DNA of 7,369 bases, taken from positions 1 through 7,369 of the forward strand of contig JAHDIA010000300.1 in assembly GCA_020631035.1 (NCBI GenBank), in the 5' to 3' direction. A program made the translations under genes and the position numbers. The stretch is from Chitinophagales bacterium. GTDB taxonomy: Bacteria > Bacteroidota > Bacteroidia > Chitinophagales > UBA2359. Shown piece after piece: positions 1 to 6,575 of this stretch. How positions within the stretch are numbered: position 1 is the stretch's first letter; every line of letters starts with the position of its first letter. The notes under the pieces are model-generated. The model did no database searches. It was not told the DNA's origin and saw only the letters and a program-made list of their open reading frames with translations.

Positions 1-224
1 CGAATACTCTCTAGCTGTTCGCCCATTTGGATTTCCATAAAGTACAATCCACTTGCCAAATGATGAATGTCGATTAAATGTTGGCTTTGTCCTAAGATGT
101 TTAATTGTATTGGCGCATTTATTTGTTGTCCTAGAGCGTTGTAAATGGTTAATTGTGTAGTTTCAGTCAGGGCTTCTTTAAAGTGTACTTGAACAAAATT
201 CTTGGCTGGTATGGGACGAATGCT
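1..224 (-). other. T9SS type A sorting domain (C-terminal, cut by window edge)
   Basis: From residue about 1872 the sequence reads ASIRPIPAKNFVQVHF, then LTIYNALGQQI, then LASGLYFMEIQMGEQLESI. This is the type A C-terminal sorting signature: the (Y/R)P-x-P-x-x-x-hydrophobic start, the (I/V)Y-N-x-x-G turn and the L-x-x-G-x-Y-x-x-x-I hairpin. It directs transport through the T9SS outer-membrane translocon and is usually removed on secretion. Only the last strand, normally a few residues beginning with K or R, falls outside the window. Confidence 0.9.
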
Positions 225-3200
225 CGCCCAAGTATTTGAATTGTTTTCCAAGATAGTCAAGCCGACTTTGGGTTCGGTTACAATGTCGATGGTCAAGGTA
301 TCATTGTCGTGAACCTCATCACTGATACCATTGGGGTTTTCGCTCCACACTTTTAAAGTATAGGTATGGTCACCGCCAAAATCGAAGGACCCAATGACCA
401 AATCATCAGATTCGTTTTGTGCCAAATTGGGATTGGCTTCGTACATAAATACCTCTTGTGGCATACCATCCATTGTCCAGTGAATTTCAGCAGTTTCCAA
501 ATCTTCTAAGCCAAAATTTCTAAATCCAACTTCAATATCATACTCTTTGGGCTCAATATCTGTATCGGGAGCAATCAAGTGGGTTACTCCAACATCGTGG
601 GTAGCCTCACAAGCAGGTATACTAATTAAAAGATTGTCCCCACCACAATTGGTCGTAGTATCATTCAACAATCGTAGATCATAATAGTTGGTCTCCCCAT
701 CAATGGGCAAAGTCAGTAAAAGTACATTGTCATCTATGTCTATACCCAAGGCATTGTCTACAGCACTACCCAACAAAATGCTTTCTTCACTCAAATGTTC
801 TACATCAAACATCACCTCAAAGCTAGACAAATTGATACAGTTGCTGCCTACATCCACCACTTCGGGAGGGTAGAGCGTTTGAATAGGGATTGGTATACAT
901 TCACTGAATACAATACAGGCTCCCTCTTCAATACTTTGCCCCAAATCATTGCTGATGTTTTCCAATTGTGGACCATTGATTTCCAGTCCACTAAACTTAA
1001 AGTAAGAAACACCCATTATACACAAATCGCCCTCATTTTCAATAAACTCAAAATGCCCTTCACGATCATAGGCAATGATGTTGCCATCTCTCAGCAACAA
1101 AAAACTAGTTTCAAAATAAGGATGATTTAATGCATCAAAATCATTGACCTCTACATTAAATGAACCCTCTTCACAAATTGAAACAGGAGCGATTTCAATG
1201 TCTTCAAATGAGGCAATACAAGAACTTTCAGTACCTCCTATAATAAAAACATGCAACGTATCATTGAAAGGGTTTTGATCATTTGTACCATTGGGATCAT
1301 TGACCCAAAAAGAAAGCAAGTATTCTTCGCCTTCTTCAAAGTCAAAATAAGCCAAATCTAGAGAGATGGATTGGTCCTCTTGTATAAAAACATAATTTAG
1401 GAAAAAGGTGCTTTGAACTTCGTCATTAACTGCCCAACCAACATAAATGCTATCAAGGGTAATGGCGCCAGGATTGCTGATTTCAATAGATAAAATTTCT
1501 TGTCCTTCAATACTTTCCGATGGATTGGGACTTAGCAATGCCGTTACACTCGCATCCAAAATAGATTCTACTTCGTCCGCTCCAATGGTAATAGGTAAGC
1601 TTCTTGTTTCGCCATCTATATCATTGGTCGTTTCTTGTAGTGGATCGCCTATATTGTACAAAATAGGATTGCTAATGTGTAAATCTACATCACTTACATA
1701 AATAGGATTAATGGATACAGAATGTAAATCATGTAAACTTGCTCCTTGCCAGTCAGAAAGTGTTTCATATGCTATTCCACCACATTCAATTAATGTATTA
1801 CCATATACAAAATAATCATTGTAGTCTAAATCGACTGTTTCGAGATTTTCACAGTCAAACAACATCGCCAATCCTTCCGAACTTCTGTTGGCAAATATGT
1901 TGTTGCGCAAATGAAAATTGCCAACCAAATTGGTCCCACCAAGATACAAGGCATTAGAACTGTTGCTATTGTCGCTGTTTAAAATATTGATGTTGTTGTT
2001 GTAGACCAATAATTCGTTTAAATTCAAACCAAACAAGCCAATCCCATTTTTGGGGCAAGTAATAAAGTTGTTGTAAATATAGACATTGCCTGTTTCTGTA
2101 TCATCTCCTGCAAAATTGGCAATAGAAATACCATCTTCAAAAACAAAATTGCTCAAAATATTTTCTTCAATCAATATCTGATTATTGGTTGCTTCGCCCA
2201 AATCAATACGCAACAAAGCAATGTTGTTGTTCATATTATTGGAAAAAGTATTCTTGGTAATTTGAGCAGTAGTGCTAAAATTGAACAGCACATCCTCATT
2301 GTAAATACTGCTGATATTCAAAGTGGCATTGGTAAATGTATTGTGACTAATCACAATTTCATCAGATTGGTTAAAATAACAGGCATTGGCAAAATTTTGA
2401 AATTCATTGTGTTGTATGTCAATGTCTTTACAGCCAATGACTTGAAATCCCTTGCTCAAAACACAGTTCTCCATTGTAATACATTCAGAAGAAACAATGT
2501 TGAGTGATTCCATAAAGCTGATGTTTTTAAAAACAATACCTTTTACTTCACTGATGGAACTGGGCGCAGTGATGACAACATCATTGACATTGCCACTGGC
2601 TGATTGAAAGGTGATGGGAAATGTACAGGCATCAAAGTTGGCATCCATATTAAAATCGCTCATAAACAAATCATCATAAGTTCCTGACTCCAAATTAAAG
2701 ACAAGCTCTCCTTTAATGCCCAGTTCTTCCAATGAGTCCACAACCGACTCAATGGTGGGGAAATATAGGCTATTGGGACCAATATCGAATGCACCCTCCA
2801 TTGGTTTGCCATCCAGTATACCTGGAATGCCATCAAAGATACAAGGCGTTTCATCGGGTTCAAAGGTGACACATTCGGGAATTTCTACTTCTACCCCAAA
2901 AGCCTCTTGTATTTGGTCGGCAATGGAACAAGAACGGAAAGAAGCAAATTTGGCATATACATCTTCTATGTGTTCTTCCCAATACTCAACATCAAACCAA
3001 TTGTCAAAACGGGCAAAATATTCCTCAATATGCGGAGCCATATATTGGGCGTAAGTAATGGTTTCGCAAGCCACTCTTTCAGGTGTAAAAGTGGTATTCA
3101 TATGCAACTGAAACAACTCTATAAAACGGTTTTTAAAATGCTCGTTCTCAAAAAGCTTGAGTGCAGGCATAATGGTATTGTAGGTAGTATTCTCTCCTGC

Positions 3201-5837
3201 ATTGTTCAAAAAGTTGGTCAGGCTTGGGCGGTCTGGAAAACGCAGAGCAAAATCAAAATCAAACATAATCCATCGCCATTTGGCGTTTTCATCTGTATCG
3301 TCTTTCCAATAACGCATATTGTTACTCGGCCAATCGTAATTGCAAACCCACATTTCTGTGATCAAATAGGTCAGGTATTGTTCAATGTCTATTTTGCTTT
3401 CTATATAAGCATATACCTCTGGATCAGTAACATCATTTTCTTCGACATAATTGAACAATTCGATGTATTCATCGGCATTGCCTTCAGAACAGCATCCCCC
3501 AGTAAAGGGAGTATTGTTTAGCAAGGTGACACTGTCTTTGTCTGCCCCATAATTTGTTTCTAAATAATATTTGTCAATGCGTTCACGCAAATTGTACAAT
3601 CCCCAAAATTCCCCATTGATGAAAACCACAACAGGACGAGTCGCCATTCTTTGAGCGTCAAGGTCTCTTGCCAAATTGCTTACCAACTCATCCGACATAT
3701 AGGTAGAGTTAGACGATTCTTGCGCACGCAAAACCAAACGCTTGTATTCACCAAGTTCCTTTTCAGGAAAAAATGGATATTCAAAATAATTGTCCTTATC
3801 ATATTCAGAACGAGCATACAAACGCAGCGACTTCTGACGATTCCTACGACTTCCGCCTCCGTGAATACGCAAGCCACCATCTAAATCAAGCAATTCATCA
3901 TCCATAAAAAATTCATAATGCACATCACGTTCCCATTCTCTACCTCTTTTAAAACAGTTCATAGAGTGTTCACTCGTTCCATTGTAGTTACTCCCTATTA
4001 CATAAATTCCTTTGTCATCGTCAAACAAATTGTCTGGATCAGAGACAATCGAAATGAGCGGCAAAGTATAACGATCAAAGTCGGGATGTACCATATAGGT
4101 CTTGGTGTATATCTTACTAACAGGAATATCATTGTAATATATTCTTGCTCTAATCGTGTTTATTTTAAATACTTCGCCTATAGGCTCATAAGAGGTAGCA
4201 GTAGTTTGAAATTGAGATGAACTATAGTAATTGGGTTCTCCCACTCGTGAGATTACATCAATGGGACCAGTATACAAAGAGTCACTGGGACTTGGATCTG
4301 AACCATTTCGGGTAAAATAGATTTTAAAGTTGTCATCCTCAAAAGCTTCTTCTGGAAAAATACTGAGTTCAAATTCGGTGGGATATTGTCCAGCGGGGTG
4401 AGAAAAATCCAGTTGGCGTTTTGGAGAGCTGCCAGCATTGCTACTATTGGGAGTACCTTGGTAAAACTCAGCCCATTCGCCCCCAGCATCCATCAAACGA
4501 GCATAGGTTTGATCGGCAACCAAATGATGTTCAGCTACAAAATCAAGTAGATTGCCAAGATTATCATACAAAAGCAAATCTTGACCACCCGAAGCAATAC
4601 CAAAATTGGTATGCGCTTCATTGCCCACTAGTGTATCTTTACCAGATGCAAAAACAATTAAAAAGTCTTCTGGAGCCAACTCAATTTGTGGAAATGACCA
4701 CTTAGATGGATTGTTGGGGTCATCTGTCAGTGTAAAGCCTTCTAAGTCTATTGTCGCATCGCTTGAATTGTACAACTCTATCCAATCTTGGTGCTCATCG
4801 GCATAGTCGGTGATGGAGTTTTCATTGAAAGACATAAATTCATTGATGACCAATTGGTTTGACGACACATATTCTGCTCCATTGTTATTGGATTCATTGG
4901 GAGTGCTTTGAGCAAAGATAAGCCAATCCTCATTGCCATCACTTTCACGACCATAAGATTGATCTGCTAGGAGGTTTTGTGAAGGAGCATAGTCAATGAC
5001 CACACCGTCATTATTGCTTAGAATAAGCGATTCACCTGAACTGTTAATCAAAAAGTTGGTATGTAACTCATCCGATAAATAATTTTTCCCTGAAGCAAAA
5101 ATTAGCAAGTATTCACCCGATGCAATGCTTACATCTGGGAATGTCCATTTGTTGAGTGAATCGGCATTGTCTGTCAAATGAAATCCCGACAAGTCAATAC
5201 TTTCTTCCCCTCCATTGTACAACTCTATCCAATCGCTGTGTGCGCCGTCAATGTCTACAATGCCATTTATATTGAGCGATAAATATTCGTTGATGAACAG
5301 TGGTAGGCTTGTTTCAATCAAAACACCTTCTTCATTGCTGGCATTGGGACTTGCTTGTGAAAATTTGCCCCAATTGTTGCCCCCATCTGTAATACGGCCA
5401 TAAGATTGGTCATTGACCAAAGGAGTAGCACCAAGCAAATCGAGCAATTGTCCATCTGCATCGCTTAAAAAAAGAGCTTCGCCCGAAGACTTGATTGAAA
5501 AGTTGGTGTGCAATTCGCCTGTGATGTAGTTATTGCCCGAAGCAAACACCAACAAAAACTCCCCTGCGGCTATTTCAACTGCTGGAAAGGACCATTTTTG
5601 CAAATCCTCAACATCATCGGATAGGCTATATCCTTCAAGATTGATGGATTCATCACTTTTATTGTACAATTCTATCCAATCAGAATACGCCCCATCTACA
5701 TCAGCAATGGTACTGACGTTTTTGGACATAAACTCGTTGATTAACACATCTTGAGCCAAACTTTTTTCTGCAATAAAGCTAAAAAAGAGGCTCAATATCA
5801 ACCCTTTGCTTACTATATTATATGGAGGTGATGACAT
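1..5837 (-). CDS. Giant T9SS-secreted surface protein: 3x lamin-tail, CotH kinase-family, beta-helix, CARDB-like, sorting domain (3' end cut)
   Basis: A continuous frame of 1945 codons starts at ATG 5837-5835 and leaves the window with no stop. Reading it through gave the order: signal peptide 1-28 (cleavage likely at SLA|QD); lamin-tail units from about residues 31, 180 and 329; a chitobiase-C-like sandwich about 475-582 (FSHPAGQYP, GSDPSPS, LYTGPI); a CotH kinase-family domain about 590-985 (QKSLRL, FINGEFWGLYNLRERID, NYDWPSNNMRYW, MFDFDF); a beta-helix about 1015-1425; CARDB/Ig-like modules from about 1428 and 1748; and a T9SS type A sorting domain from about 1872. The start is chosen because it precedes the hydrophobic signal core and no upstream in-frame alternative gives a better one. 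The product should be exported by Sec, then T9SS, and be attached to or released from the cell surface. Lamin-tail and CotH modules are often joined in bacterial secreted proteins. Whether this CotH domain phosphorylates proteins, and the biological role, are unknown. Perhaps 5-8 C-terminal residues are missing. Confidence 0.95.
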   Translation of the reverse strand, partial: MSSPPYNIVSKGLILSLFFSFIAEKSLAQDVLINEFMSKNVSTIADVDGAYSDWIELYNKSDESINLEGYSLSDDVEDLQKWSFPAVEIAAGEFLLVFASGNNYITGELHTNFSIKSSGEALFLSDADGQLLDLLGATPLVNDQSYGRITDGGNNWGKFSQASPNASNEEGVLIETSLPLFINEYLSLNINGIVDIDGAHSDWIELYNGGEESIDLSGFHLTDNADSLNKWTFPDVSIASGEYLLIFASGKNYLSDELHTNFLINSSGESLILSNNDGVVIDYAPSQNLLADQSYGRESDGNEDWLIFAQSTPNESNNNGAEYVSSNQLVINEFMSFNENSITDYADEHQDWIELYNSSDATIDLEGFTLTDDPNNPSKWSFPQIELAPEDFLIVFASGKDTLVGNEAHTNFGIASGGQDLLLYDNLGNLLDFVAEHHLVADQTYARLMDAGGEWAEFYQGTPNSSNAGSSPKRQLDFSHPAGQYPTEFELSIFPEEAFEDDNFKIYFTRNGSDPSPSDSLYTGPIDVISRVGEPNYYSSSQFQTTATSYEPIGEVFKINTIRARIYYNDIPVSKIYTKTYMVHPDFDRYTLPLISIVSDPDNLFDDDKGIYVIGSNYNGTSEHSMNCFKRGREWERDVHYEFFMDDELLDLDGGLRIHGGGSRRNRQKSLRLYARSEYDKDNYFEYPFFPEKELGEYKRLVLRAQESSNSTYMSDELVSNLARDLDAQRMATRPVVVFINGEFWGLYNLRERIDKYYLETNYGADKDSVTLLNNTPFTGGCCSEGNADEYIELFNYVEENDVTDPEVYAYIESKIDIEQYLTYLITEMWVCNYDWPSNNMRYWKDDTDENAKWRWIMFDFDFALRFPDRPSLTNFLNNAGENTTYNTIMPALKLFENEHFKNRFIELFQLHMNTTFTPERVACETITYAQYMAPHIEEYFARFDNWFDVEYWEEHIEDVYAKFASFRSCSIADQIQEAFGVEVEIPECVTFEPDETPCIFDGIPGILDGKPMEGAFDIGPNSLYFPTIESVVDSLEELGIKGELVFNLESGTYDDLFMSDFNMDANFDACTFPITFQSASGNVNDVVITAPSSISEVKGIVFKNISFMESLNIVSSECITMENCVLSKGFQVIGCKDIDIQHNEFQNFANACYFNQSDEIVISHNTFTNATLNISSIYNEDVLFNFSTTAQITKNTFSNNMNNNIALLRIDLGEATNNQILIEENILSNFVFEDGISIANFAGDDTETGNVYIYNNFITCPKNGIGLFGLNLNELLVYNNNINILNSDNSNSSNALYLGGTNLVGNFHLRNNIFANRSSEGLAMLFDCENLETVDLDYNDYFVYGNTLIECGGIAYETLSDWQGASLHDLHSVSINPIYVSDVDLHISNPILYNIGDPLQETTNDIDGETRSLPITIGADEVESILDASVTALLSPNPSESIEGQEILSIEISNPGAITLDSIYVGWAVNDEVQSTFFLNYVFIQEDQSISLDLAYFDFEEGEEYLLSFWVNDPNGTNDQNPFNDTLHVFIIGGTESSCIASFEDIEIAPVSICEEGSFNVEVNDFDALNHPYFETSFLLLRDGNIIAYDREGHFEFIENEGDLCIMGVSYFKFSGLEINGPQLENISNDLGQSIEEGACIVFSECIPIPIQTLYPPEVVDVGSNCINLSSFEVMFDVEHLSEESILLGSAVDNALGIDIDDNVLLLTLPIDGETNYYDLRLLNDTTTNCGGDNLLISIPACEATHDVGVTHLIAPDTDIEPKEYDIEVGFRNFGLEDLETAEIHWTMDGMPQEVFMYEANPNLAQNESDDLVIGSFDFGGDHTYTLKVWSENPNGISDEVHDNDTLTIDIVTEPKVGLTILENNSNTWASIRPIPAKNFVQVHFKEALTETTQLTIYNALGQQINAPIQLNILGQSQHLIDIHHLASGLYFMEIQMGEQLESI
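1563..2795 (-). other. Parallel beta-helix region
   Basis: Residues about 1015-1425. It opens with a D-I-G-P-N-S-L-Y-F-P-T-I segment followed by ESVVDSLEELGIKGELVFN and ESGTYDD, the usual entry of Bacteroidota parallel beta-helix proteins. It continues with short Asn-rich rungs such as ITMENCVLS, IDIQHNEFQNF, IVISHNTFTN, AQITKNTFSNN, ILIEENILSNF, VYIYNNFIT, LLVYNNNINIL and FHLRNNIFANR. It closes with DVDLHIS, DIDGETR and IGADE (D1421-E1422), the typical end of such helices. Related folds bind or cleave polysaccharides, but I cannot see a catalytic site and make no enzymatic call. Confidence 0.85.
2883..4070 (-). other. CotH kinase-family domain
   Basis: Residues about 590-985. In order: LPLISIVSDPDNLFD and GIYV; a G-rich segment RIHGGGSRRNRQKSLRL with K669; SNSTYMSDELVSNLARDL; FINGEFWGLYNLRERID; NYDWPSNNMRYW (D835, W836, N839, N840); and WIMFDFDFAL (D860, D862). 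These match the conserved blocks of CotH proteins, first known from Bacillus spore coats, in which the lysine, the asparagine and the late aspartates are thought to serve nucleotide and metal binding. All blocks look intact, so an active atypical kinase is possible but unproven. A vicinal Cys pair (C782-C783) sits in a loop between the conserved blocks. Confidence 0.88.
4092..4415 (-). other. Chitobiase/hexosaminidase C-terminal-like beta-sandwich module
   Basis: Residues about 475-582 lie between the third lamin-tail unit and the CotH domain. Visible landmarks are FSHPAGQYP near the start, IYFTRNGSDPSPS, SLYTGPIDV, a T-I-R-A-R strand and a closing T-K-T-Y. The 'xDGSxPxxSxxxYxGPI ... IRA' pattern is that of the CHB_HEX_C_1 type sandwich, which commonly precedes CotH domains in bacterial proteins. 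It is a structural spacer or binding module; no catalytic role is expected. Confidence 0.75.
4437..5747 (-). repeat. Three tandem lamin-tail domains (about 149-residue units)
   Basis: Three homologous units begin near residues 31, 180 and 329 and the last ends near residue 467. Each has (L/V)xINE(F/Y), then DWIELYN, then a (S/T)DD/N segment, K-W-(S/T)-F-P, FASG(K/N), (A/L)HTNF, DQ(S/T)Y(G/A)R and a closing PNxSN. The tryptophans of DWIELYN are W54, W203 and W352, exactly 149 residues apart. At DNA level the same landmark is visible on the plus strand as the 'ttgtacaa.tctatccaa' strings near 5662, 5215 and 4768. This is the lamin-tail (LTD) fold, an Ig-like beta sandwich widespread in bacterial secreted proteins, where it is thought to help attachment or display. 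The codons have diverged, so the duplication is old. Confidence 0.9.
5754..5837 (-). other. Sec signal peptide of the giant secreted protein
   Basis: Residues 1-28 form a short polar start, one Lys at position 11, a hydrophobic core (GLILSLFFSFIA) and a small-residue cleavage motif S-L-A before Q29-D30. There is no lipobox cysteine, so the protein is not predicted to be a lipoprotein. This fits a T9SS cargo, which needs Sec export to the periplasm first. Confidence 0.85.
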
Positions 5838-6045
5838 CAAAATTAATTTATTGTAGAATGATAAATTATACGACGCAAACCTTTCAAAGTTCTTGAACAA
5901 CAAGCTTTTTAATATTTATTTTATTGTAAGGTTTGTCTATAACTATACAAGCAAATTTAAGACAGTCGAAAAGTCAAAAAGCAACAGCTTTTTAAGCATA
6001 ATTTTAGGATATATCTCTTATATACCATTTGATTTTGAATGGTTT
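5838..6045. other. A/T-rich gene-free leader region
   Basis: About 24-25% GC by hand count, with no credible gene on either strand. It holds the promoter candidate and a perfect 7-bp hairpin, AAAAAGC-AACA-GCTTTTT (5976-5993). That hairpin has A/T flanks on both sides and could be a weak terminator or simply an A/T-rich palindrome. The last 110 bases before 5837 would form the untranslated leader of the large gene. Confidence 0.6.
5952..5984 (-). promoter_or_regulatory. Candidate Bacteroidota promoter for the giant secreted protein
   Basis: On the minus strand TAAATTTG (5959-5952) fits the TAnnTTTG -7 element of the Bacteroidota primary sigma factor exactly. A TTG lies 22 bases upstream (5984-5982), within the loose spacing reported for the -33 element. 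Transcription would begin near 5945 and give a leader of roughly 110 A/T-rich bases. There is no Shine-Dalgarno sequence before the ATG, as is usual in this phylum. The region is A/T-rich, so a chance match is quite possible. Confidence 0.35.
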
Positions 6046-6203
6046 ATGGAACGGCACGCTGATCCTTCGAGCTTTCGGGTGTCCCTGCTATCCGTTTCTA
6101 GTCCCGATTTGCTGCGCATCGGGAGCTATCCACTACTATCAGGCGTAGACATCGCTTCTTTGGGTGCTGCGTTGCTTCGCTTTTCCATCCGCTACACGCC
6201 CAA
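6046..6203. repeat. GC-rich block resembling a dispersed extragenic repeat
   Basis: GC content rises abruptly from about 24% to about 56% (hand count over 6051-6200). The block contains a stem TCCCGAT/ATCGGGA (6102-6108 with 6118-6124), extended by three pairs past a bulged G, and two copies of GCTATCC (6087-6093 and 6125-6131). The texture, 'GCTATCC...CACTACTATC...CATCCGCTACACGCCC', is reminiscent of non-coding repeats that I associate with Bacteroidota intergenic regions, but I cannot confirm copies elsewhere from this window. No start codon, ribosome site or protein family supports coding here. Confidence 0.5.
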
Positions 6204-6303
6204 ATAATTATAAATTATGCGTTACACATTAGGCAAACTGGTCAGCCAATTCACAATTTATAATGCACACAACTCATAATTAAAATAGTGTCGGATGTAG
6301 CGG
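6189..6303. repeat. Nested inverted repeats in the intergenic region
   Basis: An outer pair CCGCTACA (6189-6196) and TGTAGCGG (6296-6303) encloses an inner pair ATTATAAATT (6207-6216) and AATTTATAAT (6255-6264). A competing pairing, AATTATG (6213-6219) with CATAATT (6275-6281), is also present. The outer arms are part of the GC-rich flanks and the interior is about 31% GC. This layout could be a transcribed cruciform-like structure or the remnant of a small mobile repeat. Confidence 0.5.
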
Positions 6304-6390
6304 GTGGATGCAATTTACGACGCAGCCTAAAATATGCGCCCGATAACCAGACCAAAACCTAGCCTAGAACCACGCACATTGCCCCATAAA
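6291..6390. other. Second GC-richer gene-free stretch
   Basis: About 50% GC, from TCGGATGTAGCGGG to the CCCC at 6382-6385, between the nested inverted repeats and the long hairpin. Short frames are broken by stops on both strands; the best minus-strand frame runs only about 20 residues before a stop. I recognise no gene, RNA or motif. Its composition matches the block at 6046-6203, so the two may be the halves of one repeat unit interrupted by the A/T-rich interior. Confidence 0.35.
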
Positions 6391-6396
6391 AAGCAT

Positions 6397-6506
6397 ATTC
6401 ATTGACAATTTTGGGAGAGTGATTCTTAAACAAATAGTAGGGAGCCACAGGCGACTGGATAGCTTGTTTAAGAGTTAACTCTCTTCAGCAAAAATTGTCA
6501 ATGAAT
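6397..6506. repeat. 110-base long-hairpin element with 16-bp perfect terminal inverted repeats
   Basis: ATTCATTGACAATTTT (6397-6412) is the exact reverse complement of 6491-6506. Two further paired blocks lie inside: GAGAGT (6415-6420) with ACTCTC (6478-6483), and TCTTAAACAA (6424-6433) with TTGTTTAAGA (6464-6473). That makes about 32 pairs around a loop of 30 bases (6434-6463). The right arm also contains a 12-bp perfect palindrome, AGAGTTAACTCT (6471-6482), which would compete with the long fold. I see no clear target-site duplication and no coding capacity. It could be a miniature mobile element, a REP-like repeat or a structured RNA. It lies beyond the gldN terminator. Confidence 0.75.
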
Positions 6507-6517
6507 GTAAAATATAT

Positions 6518-6552
6518 AAAAAAACGGAGTATCCTAAAAAGGATACTCCGTT
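6518..6552 (-). terminator. Intrinsic terminator of gldN
   Basis: A perfect 12-bp stem (AACGGAGTATCC at 6523-6534 with GGATACTCCGTT at 6541-6552) closes a 6-base loop. On the minus strand it is followed by seven T's and a TATATA tract. It begins 24 bases after the gldN stop codon, which places it as the end of the gldN transcript. The plus strand side is T-rich but interrupted (6553-6577), so some activity in the other direction is possible. Confidence 0.9.
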
Positions 6553-6575
6553 GCATTTTTGTTTTGTTTGTTTTT

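Noticed and set aside
2907..3521. Plus-strand open frame of 204 codons
   Set aside because: It is the antisense shadow of the CotH domain, whose conserved motifs are on the minus strand.
5838..5845. TAATTTTG on the minus strand, a perfect TAnnTTTG promoter match
   Set aside because: It touches the start codon of the large gene, so transcription would begin inside the frame and remove the signal peptide. A chance match in an A/T-rich leader is more likely.
5893..6207. Plus-strand open frame of 104 codons in the intergenic region
   Set aside because: It starts with TTG, has no ribosome site, spans the 24% to 56% GC boundary and runs through the stem and repeats. It matches no family I know and looks like a frame that happens to cross a repeat.
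6046..6506. CRISPR array or tandem direct repeats
   Set aside because: The repeats are inverted and non-periodic, with no regular spacers and no cas genes.
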